Assembly: GCA_015146655.1 (NCBI GenBank)
Contig: VKHL01000073.1
Location: 1 to 64,000 of the forward strand
Origin: Ochromonas danica
Lineage: Eukaryota; Sar; Chrysophyceae; Chromulinales; Chromulinaceae
DNA length: 64,000 bases
Direction of reading: 5' to 3'
Shown: piece by piece, positions 56,196 through 64,000 of the stretch
Layout of the letters: every line of letters starts with the position of its first letter
How positions within the stretch are numbered: the first letter of the stretch is position 1
Notes under the pieces: model-generated
What the model saw: only the letters and a program-made list of their open reading frames with translations
What the model was told of the DNA's origin: nothing
Database searches by the model: none
Made by a program: the position numbers and the translations under genes

Positions 56196-58246
56196 CTACC
56201 GCCGCCCTTTGCTCAAGGCTTGCTGATTCTGTGCTTTCAAGACCCGCAGTCCTCCCATGCCCGTCACTGCAATAGTCGGCGGTGGGCCCCGGGGAACAAC
56301 ATTACCCGGCCTTGGGTTCGAACTGCGAGTAGGACCTGAAGCAGCAGCTCCTACTCGACGAGTCATGCCCCCACCCAATCGAGTGGCCACTACCCCTCCT
56401 CGTACCGGCGCTGTGCTCGTGGCTGCAAGAGGTCTGCTTTGTCTTGGCTGCGGTACACGAGCTGCAGGATGGGGTTGGGCATAGACTGGAGCAGTTTGAG
56501 AAACAAGACGATGCTCAACTCCCGACCGCGGCAGTGGCTGCACCTTCAGATCCTCTGCAATCAACAAAACAAACGTAACACAACAAAGAGCAATCAGACC
56601 TTTGCACTCAATCAATCTACACCATGTCGACCTCTCACCTTTTCGCTTTCGAAATCCAGACTTCATCTTTTCAAAGTCCTGAATGTGTCGATTCTTGGAC
56701 TTGACGCCTGCGCTAATGCCTTTCTTGGCTACTTGCACACGCGGTCCCGCGTTAATCGCAGTCGCTCGCTTGCGAGCCTGTTCGTTGTCTTGTTTGCGAC
56801 GCGCCAGCTCTCGTAAAGCAGCTTCATGCTTTTTGGCACCGATCACTTGCTCCTTGGTACGCATTTTACGATCCTGTATCAAGAAAGGTCAGATTGTCTG
56901 CATGTGGTCAATTGAGGAAACGCCGCACAGGCTGACCTGAATGCGTTGGCGCAGTTGCTTTTGCCCTGCAGGAGCCAGAGCTTTAGCACGCATTCGCTCT
57001 CTCCGCGCAGCCTCACGATCACTTTGCCAAGAAGAACAAACAACACTTGCTATAAGCCGCATCGAGGATGACAAAGGAGCAGGAGACTCACATGTTCAAC
57101 TTGTCTGTGGACGCTTGCGCTGTGATAAAGATGCCTGGCTCGCCTTCGCCTCCTCCCTCCACAGAATCCTCACCCAAATCATAGTCGCCATTTAATTGTT
57201 GCTGTGCCTGCACTTGATGCTGTTGCTGTTGTTGCTGACGAGCACGAGCAGCGGCCACTCCCGGCCCCGAGGGCAGGTTGACCTTCCAGTTCTTCTGCCT
57301 CACCTCGTAGGTCAGCCCCACGCCCCCACCCCCTGTCGCCGTACGCTTCTTTCGAAAATCAAAGGCTGTGCGTTGGTCGGCAGTTGGACTTTCCTTGGCC
57401 ATGAGCTCATCGTACCGATTCTCCTCCTCCAGCGAAGAGATGCGATGCTCAAGATCTGCCAGACGGTTCAACGAATCCAGCACTGTATTTAGCTCTTGCG
57501 TGGTGTTCTTGTGAATACCACTCTTCTTGTTAATGGTGCGTTGGATGAGGTCGTCGTCGATGTCTGCGTCGGGATCCTCTGCGTGGCTCGTAGGCGAGCG
57601 CTCCACTTCTGCCAAGGTCTTCCCCATCAACACCGCCTGCTTCTTCGGCAGGAACTCTTTCTGCCATTGCCTATATTCCTCCTGTCGGTTCTTGAGATCG
57701 TGTCGATCCTCCAGGCGATGTCGCAAAGCCTTGAGCGTGCTGATGTGACGGTCTACCTGGTTGGCCAGGCGGTCGGCATTCTCTCTCTCGCGTCGCTCAT
57801 AGTCAAGCACGTAGTCCTTCGAGACCTCAAGAGGCTTGAGGTGCTCTTGCTGGATGACGGATTTGATCCACTTCTCGTCGTCTGTGGCACGCGATGTGGA
57901 CGACCGCGAGCCCAGGGTGGCGGACTGCTGCCGCAAAGTCTTCGTCTGCAGTAACGCGCCCTGTCATACCATGCCGTGAGTGTGAAGTCTAAGAGAGTGC
58001 AAGGGGTCAGAGGGGGTCACCTTGATGGCGGCGTTGTTGGCCATCTTGTGCCACTCCAGCAGCTGCAACTCTGCCTGGAGCTTCTCTTTTCGACTTGGAG
58101 CTACTTGCGCGCCTCTGTAAGAACAGTAAGACCAGAATATAGTCAGACAGTGAATAAGGAAAAGCAGTGTGAGGAGCTCCTCACTTCTTGTAGGGCTCGA
58201 TGCCCAGGATGCCTGCCCCCTCGTAGTCCTCCATCAAGGTGGCCAT
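56196..58246 (-). CDS. Coiled-coil protein, 567 aa, possibly ciliary
   Basis: Six exons are inferred: 58185-58246, 58021-58114, 57092-57960, 56937-57021, 56639-56873 and 56196-56554. The spliced length is exactly 568 codons, which supports the model. The N-terminus (MATLMEDYEGAGILGIEPYK) leads to helical, charged sequence (DEKWIKSVIQQEHLKPLEVSK, then a Gln/Arg coil). A Gln-rich patch, a second coil (AARRERMRAKALAPAGQKQL) and a Pro/Arg/Gly-rich tail follow. The style recalls axonemal or basal-body CCDC proteins, but I cannot match a named family. The start was placed at the first ATG of the open first exon. CCAGATTCTGG lies 179 bp upstream. Confidence 0.7.
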
Positions 58247-58424
58247 CTCGATCTCAATCAAAACCTTGCAGTAGTCTTCAGAAGAGGAGGGATAATAGAG
58301 GGATCGTTTCAAGAAATACTATCGTATGTGTCAGACGGGTGGTCTGTCTCTCTGTCTCAGTCAATCGCAGTGGCGGGCAGTCAATTGAAAACACGCCAAC
58401 GATCGAAACCGCCGGGCTAAATCT

Positions 58425-58435
58425 CCAGATTCTGG
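58425..58435. promoter_or_regulatory. Palindromic promoter motif CCAGATTCTGG
   Basis: An exact CCAGANTCTGG copy lies in the gap between the RING gene 3' end and the coiled-coil gene start (179 bp upstream of its ATG). It is followed by GCGATTTAGGAATCGC, itself an inverted repeat. Confidence 0.45.
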
Positions 58436-58556
58436 CGATTTAGGAATCGCCTGTTTTAACGAACTTTGTACAACATACAGTAAAACTGACTCTACTAGCA
58501 AGACATTTACGGTACTAAATAACAATACCAGCTCTATCGCCAGCAACTGTGTCGTG

Positions 58557-59358
58557 TCAAGGGAAGAAGACTCGAATGGCCTGCACGACGGGCTCCTTGC
58601 AGACCACACAGAGGAACTCCTTCTCTCCGCGGTCCTCAAAGAGGGAGCGCGCGCAAGAGACACAGAGGCAGCAATGTCTGCAACGCATGAAGACGACCTC
58701 GCGAGGCTTCTCGGAGCAGAACAGACACATCAGGCGGTCCTCGCGGTCGTGCAGCAGGCGCTGCTGTCTCTTCACTTCTTGCTCCAGCGCGTGGATCTGC
58801 GCCTTCTGCTGAGAGATGACCTCCCATGCTTCTACCCCTGCCTCTAGCAAGCGGCTCTCGAACTGGTTAGTGAGCGCCTCTAATTCTCTCTCGAGGTCTT
58901 CGCATCTCTTCGCCTTGTCTGCTCCCTCCATAGCACGGGGTGGCAGAGGCTGGCTGGGACTGAGAGGCAAAGTACGATGTGTTGCCAATGAAGACTCTTT
59001 GTTCGCAGCAACACTGCCTAGAGAGGAGGAAAGAGTGGTCCCCAGCTGTGCGAAGGGGTCGGCAGGCAGCGGGGCGAAGGGGTCGCGCGCATGCTGCTGG
59101 CTGTAGACTACCGCCTTGCGCTGTGCTTGAGAGCTGGACGCTGTCACGGGCAAATCATCCAGCAAGAAGGCGAAGCGGCCCTTCTCTCTCTCCCCATCTG
59201 TCGAAGGGAAAGGTACCGATGCAGAGACATCCTGACCACGTCAGAGGAAAGCTTGAGAAAGATGTAATAGAAAAGACAATAGAGAGAACTGAATGACTTA
59301 CCACGGCATTGGGAAGACGGTCTAGTGGAGGGGTGACCGTGGGATTCCTTCCATACAT
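58557..59358 (-). CDS. C-terminal RING finger protein
   Basis: Exons are 59302-59358 and 58557-59231, giving 243 aa. The N-terminal half is disordered, with DPFAPLPADPFAQL motifs that resemble endocytic adaptor or clathrin-binding peptides. A coiled coil spans about residues 110-175. The C-terminal C3HC4 RING has CLFCSEKPREVVFMRCRH, then CLCVSCA and CVVCKEPV, the compact kind found in IAP/MUL1-like E3 ligases. It probably acts as a ubiquitin E3 ligase, and a UBE2W-type E2 gene lies 3 kb away, though a link is speculative. It is divergent from the PHD-dioxygenase gene. Confidence 0.8.
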
Positions 59359-59593
59359 TTCATTCCTTGCCTTATCCTCCTCCTTTCTCTCTTTCCAGCC
59401 TTTTGGTGAGACGGGACACTATGCAGTATTATTGTGTTGCGTGGACATATTATTGTTAGGTTGCGTAGGATAATATTGTTATGTTGCGTGGTGAAGTGAG
59501 GAAGGGAGTTTGAATAGTGCGAGGAGTGGTGAAGGGCAAGGCAACAGCAGCGAGGCGAGAGCCATTTGAACGTCTGACTGGCATATCTATCAC

Positions 59594-60967
59594 ATGGTTG
59601 CGGCGAAGGAGAAGGCGGCGGGGAAGAAGGCGAGCGGCAGACGTCCTTCTGCCAAAGCTCAAGCGCCGTCTAAGAAGCGCTCCACAGCCACGGCCACGGC
59701 CACGGCCAAGGCGAAGCTGCACAGCGAAGAAGACAATCAAGCCAGCGACACCACTCGAGTATCCAGACAGATCAAACACCCTAAGCGGAGGCCAGAGCAG
59801 GCTGAAAAAGAAGAGAAGCGGGAGAAGAAAGCGAAGGCTGCGAGCAGCACTGCCAAGAAGGAGACGTCCTCCTCCTCCTCCTCCTGCTCTAAGAGAGGGA
59901 GGAAGCCCAAGGTAGCCAACTCTGCTAAGCAAGAGGAGGTGCTTTACTTCGTGGAAGAGAAGAAGCCCCATTACTACGACGAGAAGTGGCTGGGCAACGA
60001 GGACGAGACAGGCAGCGTGTGCTCGGGCATCCTGGAGGAAGACTTCTGCCTGCTTTGCGGATTGTCCACGCTGTCGCCTGAGGCGTGGAAGGAGGTCATC
60101 CTCTGCGACCGCTGCGACGGCGAGTACCACCTGCGCTGCCTGGGCCTGGCCGTCGCACCGCCCGACACCTTCCACTGCCCGCGCTGCCTCGAGGACATGG
60201 ACTACGAGCGCCGCGTCTCCTTCGACATGCCTGGCGGAGTCTTCCAACTTGCGCAGTACCGTAAAGCAGAAAAGAAGAAAGCGAATGTCCAGGGTATGTT
60301 CATCTATACTCCCGCGCGGCCCTTGGATGCCGCCTGGGCAGAGTGTCTCGACAAGGGCGTTATGACCGTGTCGCGAGTCTTCAGCTACGACCTGATGGAG
60401 CGTCTCTTGCATGGAGAAGTGCATAAAAGCTCCCATAAGTCTGGTCGCGTGGTGGACTATTGGAGAGGGGCGATCCAGGAGATCAGCCAGCGCCTGTTGG
60501 ACACGCGTTGTGATGACATGGTGGATCGCGAGGGACGCTACGACCTCAAGCTGCCAGACTATGTTGTCGATCACCTCGGTCTAGCCGCGGTCCTGCAGCC
60601 CATCCTCGCGAAGCTCTCCACCGTGATGCGCGGCCAGCCTACGCTTCGCACACATGACGTGGTCTTCGCACCCGTTAGCAGTCCCTCCCAGAAGTGGCAT
60701 TACGATGACTGCGCTGACCAGCGTACACCCTACACTTACTATACGGTCCTCATCTCCTTGAACCCTCTAGACAGCGGCTGTGGCGGGACGGAGATCTGGA
60801 TCGACAAGCTCAACCGAGGAGACCTCATTCGGCTGCGGCCAGGAGATGCTCTGGTCTTCCCGGGCAATCTCATGCATCGAGGCATGGCCAATCTGGGCCA
60901 AACTCATCGTTTCTTTTATTATGCTGCCTTCGCATGTCACAAGGATCTCAATGCAGGGCAGATGTAG
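59594..60967 (+). CDS. PHD finger plus 2-oxoglutarate/Fe(II) dioxygenase protein
   Basis: This 457-aa single exon begins with a Lys/Ala-rich N-terminus containing an AT-hook-like RGRKPK. A PHD finger at 152-198 has CLLC, CDRC, HLRC and CPRC zinc ligands. The C-terminal double-stranded beta-helix dioxygenase domain has HYD (369-371) as the HxD iron motif, a GGTEIWIDKL strand, PGDALVFPGNLMHRG with the distal His 428 and an Arg at 439 for 2-oxoglutarate. This looks like a chromatin enzyme that reads histone tails and oxidises protein or nucleic acid. The exact substrate is unknown. The gene is in head-to-head orientation with the RING gene, 235 bp apart. Confidence 0.84.
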   Translation: MVAAKEKAAGKKASGRRPSAKAQAPSKKRSTATATATAKAKLHSEEDNQASDTTRVSRQIKHPKRRPEQAEKEEKREKKAKAASSTAKKETSSSSSSCSKRGRKPKVANSAKQEEVLYFVEEKKPHYYDEKWLGNEDETGSVCSGILEEDFCLLCGLSTLSPEAWKEVILCDRCDGEYHLRCLGLAVAPPDTFHCPRCLEDMDYERRVSFDMPGGVFQLAQYRKAEKKKANVQGMFIYTPARPLDAAWAECLDKGVMTVSRVFSYDLMERLLHGEVHKSSHKSGRVVDYWRGAIQEISQRLLDTRCDDMVDREGRYDLKLPDYVVDHLGLAAVLQPILAKLSTVMRGQPTLRTHDVVFAPVSSPSQKWHYDDCADQRTPYTYYTVLISLNPLDSGCGGTEIWIDKLNRGDLIRLRPGDALVFPGNLMHRGMANLGQTHRFFYYAAFACHKDLNAGQM

Positions 60968-61133
60968 GAGACATATTTTTTCTTCAATAGCTATCTTTCA
61001 CTAACGATTGATAAGAAGTCAATCTTTAGCGTCCACCAACCATTCTCATGTCAAGAGCAACTCCACTCAGATCAACTTCAGACACAACAGTCAGAATGGG
61101 CACCCCATAGCAGCGGCACCTCTGGCTGAACTC

Positions 61134-61145
61134 CCAGAAGTCTGG
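61134..61145. promoter_or_regulatory. Spaced palindromic promoter motif CCAGAAGTCTGG
   Basis: The two half-sites CCAGA and TCTGG are separated by two bases instead of one, 107 bp upstream of the GNAT gene ATG. Confidence 0.35.
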
Positions 61146-61153
61146 AACGGGGC

Positions 61154-61217
61154 GGGAACTCCGAACTGTGCAACAGCGCTCGCTGTATGAGAGCAAGCAG
61201 AACAGCTCGGAGTTCCC
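61154..61217. other. Compound hairpin just upstream of the GNAT gene
   Basis: The arms GGGAACTCCGA (61154-61164) and TCGGAGTTCCC (61207-61217) are perfect inverted repeats, and CTGT/ACAG extends the stem after one mismatch. A second hairpin ACAGCG-CT-CGCTGT sits in the loop. The structure ends 34 bp before the ATG at 61252, so it may be a 5' UTR fold, a cruciform protein site or a small RNA. It has no tRNA T-arm. Confidence 0.5.
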
Positions 61218-61251
61218 ACATATTTTCTGTTATTTTTAGATCTACAGTAGA

Positions 61252-61944
61252 ATGGCTTCTATTCTGAGCAGCGATGAGGTCTTCACCTACGAGATCTTGC
61301 ATGAAGAGGCTGAGCATGAAGAGGTTGTCTCTGTGGTAGCCACTGCCTTCCAAGACGAGCCCATCAACTCACACCTTTGCCTCGCTGTTGACGGCTTCGC
61401 AGGGCTGGTGCGTCAAGTGGTGCGCTGCGATGCCCTCACTGTGATCGCCAGAGAGAAGACGACGGGCAAAATTGCTGGCGCAGCAATCAGTCGAGATGTC
61501 ACAGAGGACAAGAGCATCGAGACCCCGCATCCTCCTTCTTCCTCTCCTCTGACTACCGCCCTGGACAGCATCCACCACCTTCTGCACTCCCTGTCCTCTC
61601 CTTTGAAAGAAGGATTCGCCCCAGGAGAGTTCTGTCACTTCTGGTTCCTCGCTGTGAGCAAGGACTATCGCGGCCGCGGCCTGGCCACGCGGTTGAGCAG
61701 CGCAGCCGTGGACCTCATCCGATCCCGTGGCTTCCATGGAGTCTTCGCCGAGGCCACTGCTTTAGGCTCTCAAGGTGCCTTTACTAAGCTAGGCTTTGAC
61801 GTGAAGAATGAGATCGTCTACAACGACTACCACGAGGAGGAGGCTGGAGAAGGGGCCTTTCCCTTCAGAGGCTTGAGTGGCAGCGCGAAGTTTATGACCC
61901 TCGCGCTGGACAGCCAAGGCTTCGGGTCATTCTTGCAGTGGTAA
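61252..61944 (+). CDS. GNAT-family N-acetyltransferase
   Basis: This 230-aa single exon has the N-terminal strand-helix layout of GNAT enzymes (TYEILHEEAEHEEVVSVVATAF) and the acetyl-CoA pyrophosphate loop in FWFLAVSKDYRGRGLATRL (Q/RxxGxG/A motif A: RGRGLA). FAEATALGSQGAFTKLGFDV forms motif B. A Ser/Pro insert separates beta-3 from motif A. It is similar to aralkylamine- or small-molecule-type acetyltransferases; the substrate is unknown. A strong hairpin and a promoter palindrome lie within 120 bp upstream. It converges with UBE2W. Confidence 0.82.
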   Translation: MASILSSDEVFTYEILHEEAEHEEVVSVVATAFQDEPINSHLCLAVDGFAGLVRQVVRCDALTVIAREKTTGKIAGAAISRDVTEDKSIETPHPPSSSPLTTALDSIHHLLHSLSSPLKEGFAPGEFCHFWFLAVSKDYRGRGLATRLSSAAVDLIRSRGFHGVFAEATALGSQGAFTKLGFDVKNEIVYNDYHEEEAGEGAFPFRGLSGSAKFMTLALDSQGFGSFLQW

Positions 61945-62275
61945 TCTAGTGAGTAATCTTGATTTAATCAACAGCCACCACTACCTTCACCGCTACCACT
62001 GCTGTATACTCTGTCTTAGAGACAAGGTAGATATGTAGTGTAGCTTCACATGACAATGAAGGGCAGAATTAATCAATTATTTTCTTATCATCATTATTAA
62101 ACAAATGAATAGGATAAGAGAGGATCGTAGAGGAGCCCTCGATGGTAGCGCTTGCACAAGCACTGGCTTTATACAAGAGAGCTGAAGGGAAGTCAGGGTG
62201 GTAACATGAAGGAGGAGGAGGAGGAGGAGGAGGTAGTGATGGAGGAGAAGGAGTGGAAGGGAGGTGGCGAGAAGG
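61945..62275. other. 330-bp gap between convergent genes
   Basis: It holds the 3' ends of the GNAT and UBE2W transcripts and a GGAGGAGGAGG purine run at about 62210-62235. Nothing else is seen. Confidence 0.5.
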
Positions 62276-62913
62276 TCAGACGTTGTCGTCGTGGTAGAGG
62301 AAGCGCGTCTGCTTGGGGGTGGCGCGGGGCATGCGCGAGTACGTCTCGTCATCATGCGGACGCACCTTGATGGTGGCTGACGAGAGCATAGAAAGCAAGG
62401 AGAGGCAGATCGAGTGCACGGTGAGAGCGGGCGACCAGTCATCACCCAGGATGTTGAGGCAGATGTGGCCGTTGGAGTAAATGTGCGAGTGCACTGGCAC
62501 AGGCTGCAGGAAGATTACCTCTGGCGAGTCTGACACACCGCGCTTCATCAACTAAGGCATGAAAGGAGCAGGAGGAGCAGGAGGAGTGTGTTTACCTATG
62601 GGGTACTCCTCAGAGAAACGCACTCGCACAGTGAAGCGCTCGCCCGCGTAGAGAGTGCCTTCCGCGCCTGAGAAGGAGACCTGCCACTCGCTGGGAGACT
62701 GCACGGAGAGCGTGAAGACGCTTCCCTCAGAAGCACTTTCTTCCATAAACTTCTCTATTTCCTGCTCCATCCGCACAAGAGGCCGAAAGAAGACAGAAGA
62801 AGAGTGAGCGATGATGGTCTAGAGAATGAAGAGGTCTGCAGCAGGAGGAGGACGCGACTCACCTTTTTAATCCTTCGTGACGCTCTGCCATCAGCAGTGG
62901 CTAGCTTGATCAT
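62276..62913 (-). CDS. UBE2W: Ubiquitin-conjugating enzyme E2 W
   Basis: This E2 enzyme attaches ubiquitin to protein N-termini. Exons are 62863-62913, 62596-62764 and 62276-62529, giving 157 aa (human 151). Splicing is supported by family alignment. The second intron's acceptor, TGTCAG|ACTCGCC, restores EEYPIDSPEVIF, and the first joins RRIKK to QEIEKF. The active-site Cys lies in YSNGHICLNIL, followed by the UBE2W-type DDWSPALTVHSICLSLLSMLSS and the C-terminal TRFLYHDD. CCAGATTCTGG lies 98 bp upstream of the ATG. Confidence 0.9.
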
Positions 62914-63010
62914 GATCTCTCTTGCTCTGTTTCTTCGTCTCTTTCTGCTCTCTCAGCGGCAGAAGCTTCTCAGAGCCCAAAAGAGAGAGAGAAGCCAGAT
63001 AGACAAATGG

Positions 63011-63021
63011 CCAGATTCTGG
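63011..63021. promoter_or_regulatory. Palindromic promoter motif CCAGATTCTGG
   Basis: An exact copy, flanked as GGCCAGATTCTGGCGC, 98 bp upstream of the UBE2W ATG. It shares 12 bases (CCAGATTCTGGCG minus one flank) with the site at 58425. Confidence 0.45.
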
Positions 63022-63222
63022 CGCTCTATGAGGGTTGGAGTGATCGCATGGTTATGTTTGATTAAGCCTCGTCCATGAGCGATGGTCATCTAATCCATGC
63101 AGGGTTTTCGATGATATGAACGTAACAGAGCTAGGCGCGTGTCAAAAGAAGGCGCATTTAGATATATACAAGAGAAGTCATCCCAAGGAATCAACGATGA
63201 TGCTACAATGTACTGGAAGCAA

Positions 63223-64000
63223 CTAGAAGATGTTTGTGGGCCTAGATCTTGCTGTGTACATGGTGTTCTGCACTCGATCCAATACTTTGCTCATCAGTGC
63301 AGGGTCTTGCTCTAGCTTCTTTAAAGTCGACTGTCGCAGACAACATGTGGTATTAGCGATAATTTTGCCTATAGTATATACCATGGGGACTGACCTCATT
63401 TTGCTTGCTGTCAATATTCAAAAGCTCGTCACGTTCCTTCCTCTTGCGCTCTTGCGCCAAGCGAAGTTGCTCATCAAGATCTAATCGCATTTCGAGGCGC
63501 TTAAGTCTCAGCTCTTCAGCTTCCTTGCGCTGTTTCGACCGCTGCTGAGCTGCCTCCTCTTCCAGGCGTAGTCGGGTCTCTAAAGCCAACAAACGCTCTC
63601 TTTCACGAGCTTGGTGCTTACTCTCCACCATTTGCAGGTTCTCTCGCATGCTGTCTTGAATCTTCTTGCGACGCTGCTCATTTTTCAAACGCTCTTGCTC
63701 TTGTTCCAGGCGATCTTTCTCCGCCAGCTTTTGGAGCATTAAACGCTCACTCTCTTGTTGTTGCTGCTGCAATTTGGCTGCCACTTTGGTCTCGTAAGAA
63801 TTCGAAAAGCGCTGCATTGTATCCATACGCGTCTGGAAAGCACTTGACCGTTGGCGCTCTTCCTCTTCGAGCCTTTTCTCGTGTTCTCTCGCCAAGCGCT
63901 TATCTTCCTCCTGACTCTCTCGCAGAGCTTGCTCCTTAATGCGTTTGTTTGCCTCGTTCTCGGCAAAGAGGGCATCTCTCATGGCACGCTGTCTTTCGCG
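63223..64000 (-). CDS. Coiled-coil protein, C-terminal part (runs off the window)
   Basis: Exons are 63395-64000 (open at the window edge) and 63223-63330, joined across a 64-nt intron (GTCAGT...CGACAG). At least 238 aa are visible, nearly all charged coiled coil rich in Glu, Arg, Gln and Leu (RRKKIQDSMRENLQMVESKH and similar). It ends in a short conserved-looking tail, LKKLEQDPALMSKVLDRVQN. The 5' end lies beyond base 64000. Composition alone cannot name it; flagellar and centrosomal proteins often look like this. Confidence 0.7.

Noticed and set aside
61154-61217. tRNA gene
   Set aside because: The outer stem is acceptor-like, but there is no T-arm or recognisable anticodon arm and the stem is too long.
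62530-62562. Acceptor CCTTAG for the second UBE2W intron
   Set aside because: It would put the E2 core out of frame; TGTCAG closer to the exon restores the family sequence.

Overview
The window looks like nuclear DNA of a flagellated, photosynthetic eukaryotic alga with a secondary red-type plastid (stramenopile, haptophyte or cryptophyte; I cannot decide which). The evidence is threefold. First, there are many short GT-AG introns (about 51-98 nt). Second, a nuclear PetC (cytochrome b6f Rieske) gene carries a signal peptide followed by a Phe-led transit peptide. Third, there are several ciliary or basal-body homologues (CDKL5-type kinase, CEP131, TMEM237). Genes are dense and mostly arranged as divergent or convergent pairs, with promoters of only 50-300 bp. 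Exon sums were checked: nearly all spliced models come out as whole codons.

Layout. 1-3874: an accessory stretch bounded by 28/28-bp identical terminal inverted repeats, probably a DNA transposon, ending about 12 bp before a 5S rRNA gene (3886-4001). 4.0-5.9 kb: no convincing gene. 5.9-25 kb: GAPDH (an intron splits its ATG), CDKL5-like kinase, BMS1 ribosome-assembly GTPase, a stand-alone PRMT3 N-terminus-like protein, a TVP15-like Golgi protein, an N-acylated pseudokinase, a tandem methyltransferase, a secreted double-psi barrel protein, ARP4 and a 985-aa orphan. 25.1-27.4 kb: a decayed patch with a broken ketoacyl-CoA reductase copy and a frame-switched coiled-coil P-loop ATPase. 27.6-36.3 kb: a 1749-aa multidomain glycosyltransferase, a possible plastid protein and an ABHD18-like hydrolase whose stop codon sits inside a 26-bp minisatellite. 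36.6-49.8 kb: CEP131, a two-RRM protein, a membrane-anchored 3CxxC zinc protein, RAB2, a secreted HAD hydrolase, an RD-rich nuclear protein and a multi-pass membrane protein. 50.4-55.3 kb: PetC, TMEM237, TRAPPC2, RPB5 and RPS11. 56-64 kb: a coiled-coil protein, a RING protein, a PHD plus 2-oxoglutarate dioxygenase fusion, a GNAT acetyltransferase, UBE2W and a partial coiled-coil gene.

Most genes are housekeeping, serving translation (5S, RPS11, BMS1), transcription and chromatin (RPB5, ARP4, PHD-dioxygenase), trafficking (RAB2, TRAPPC2, TVP15), ubiquitin (UBE2W, RING), glycolysis and photosynthesis, with a scattered ciliary set. The most interesting non-gene signal is a palindrome, CCAGANTCTGG and close variants. 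I found it seven times, always in a gene's upstream gap 50-220 bp from a start codon, so it is a candidate lineage-specific promoter element.
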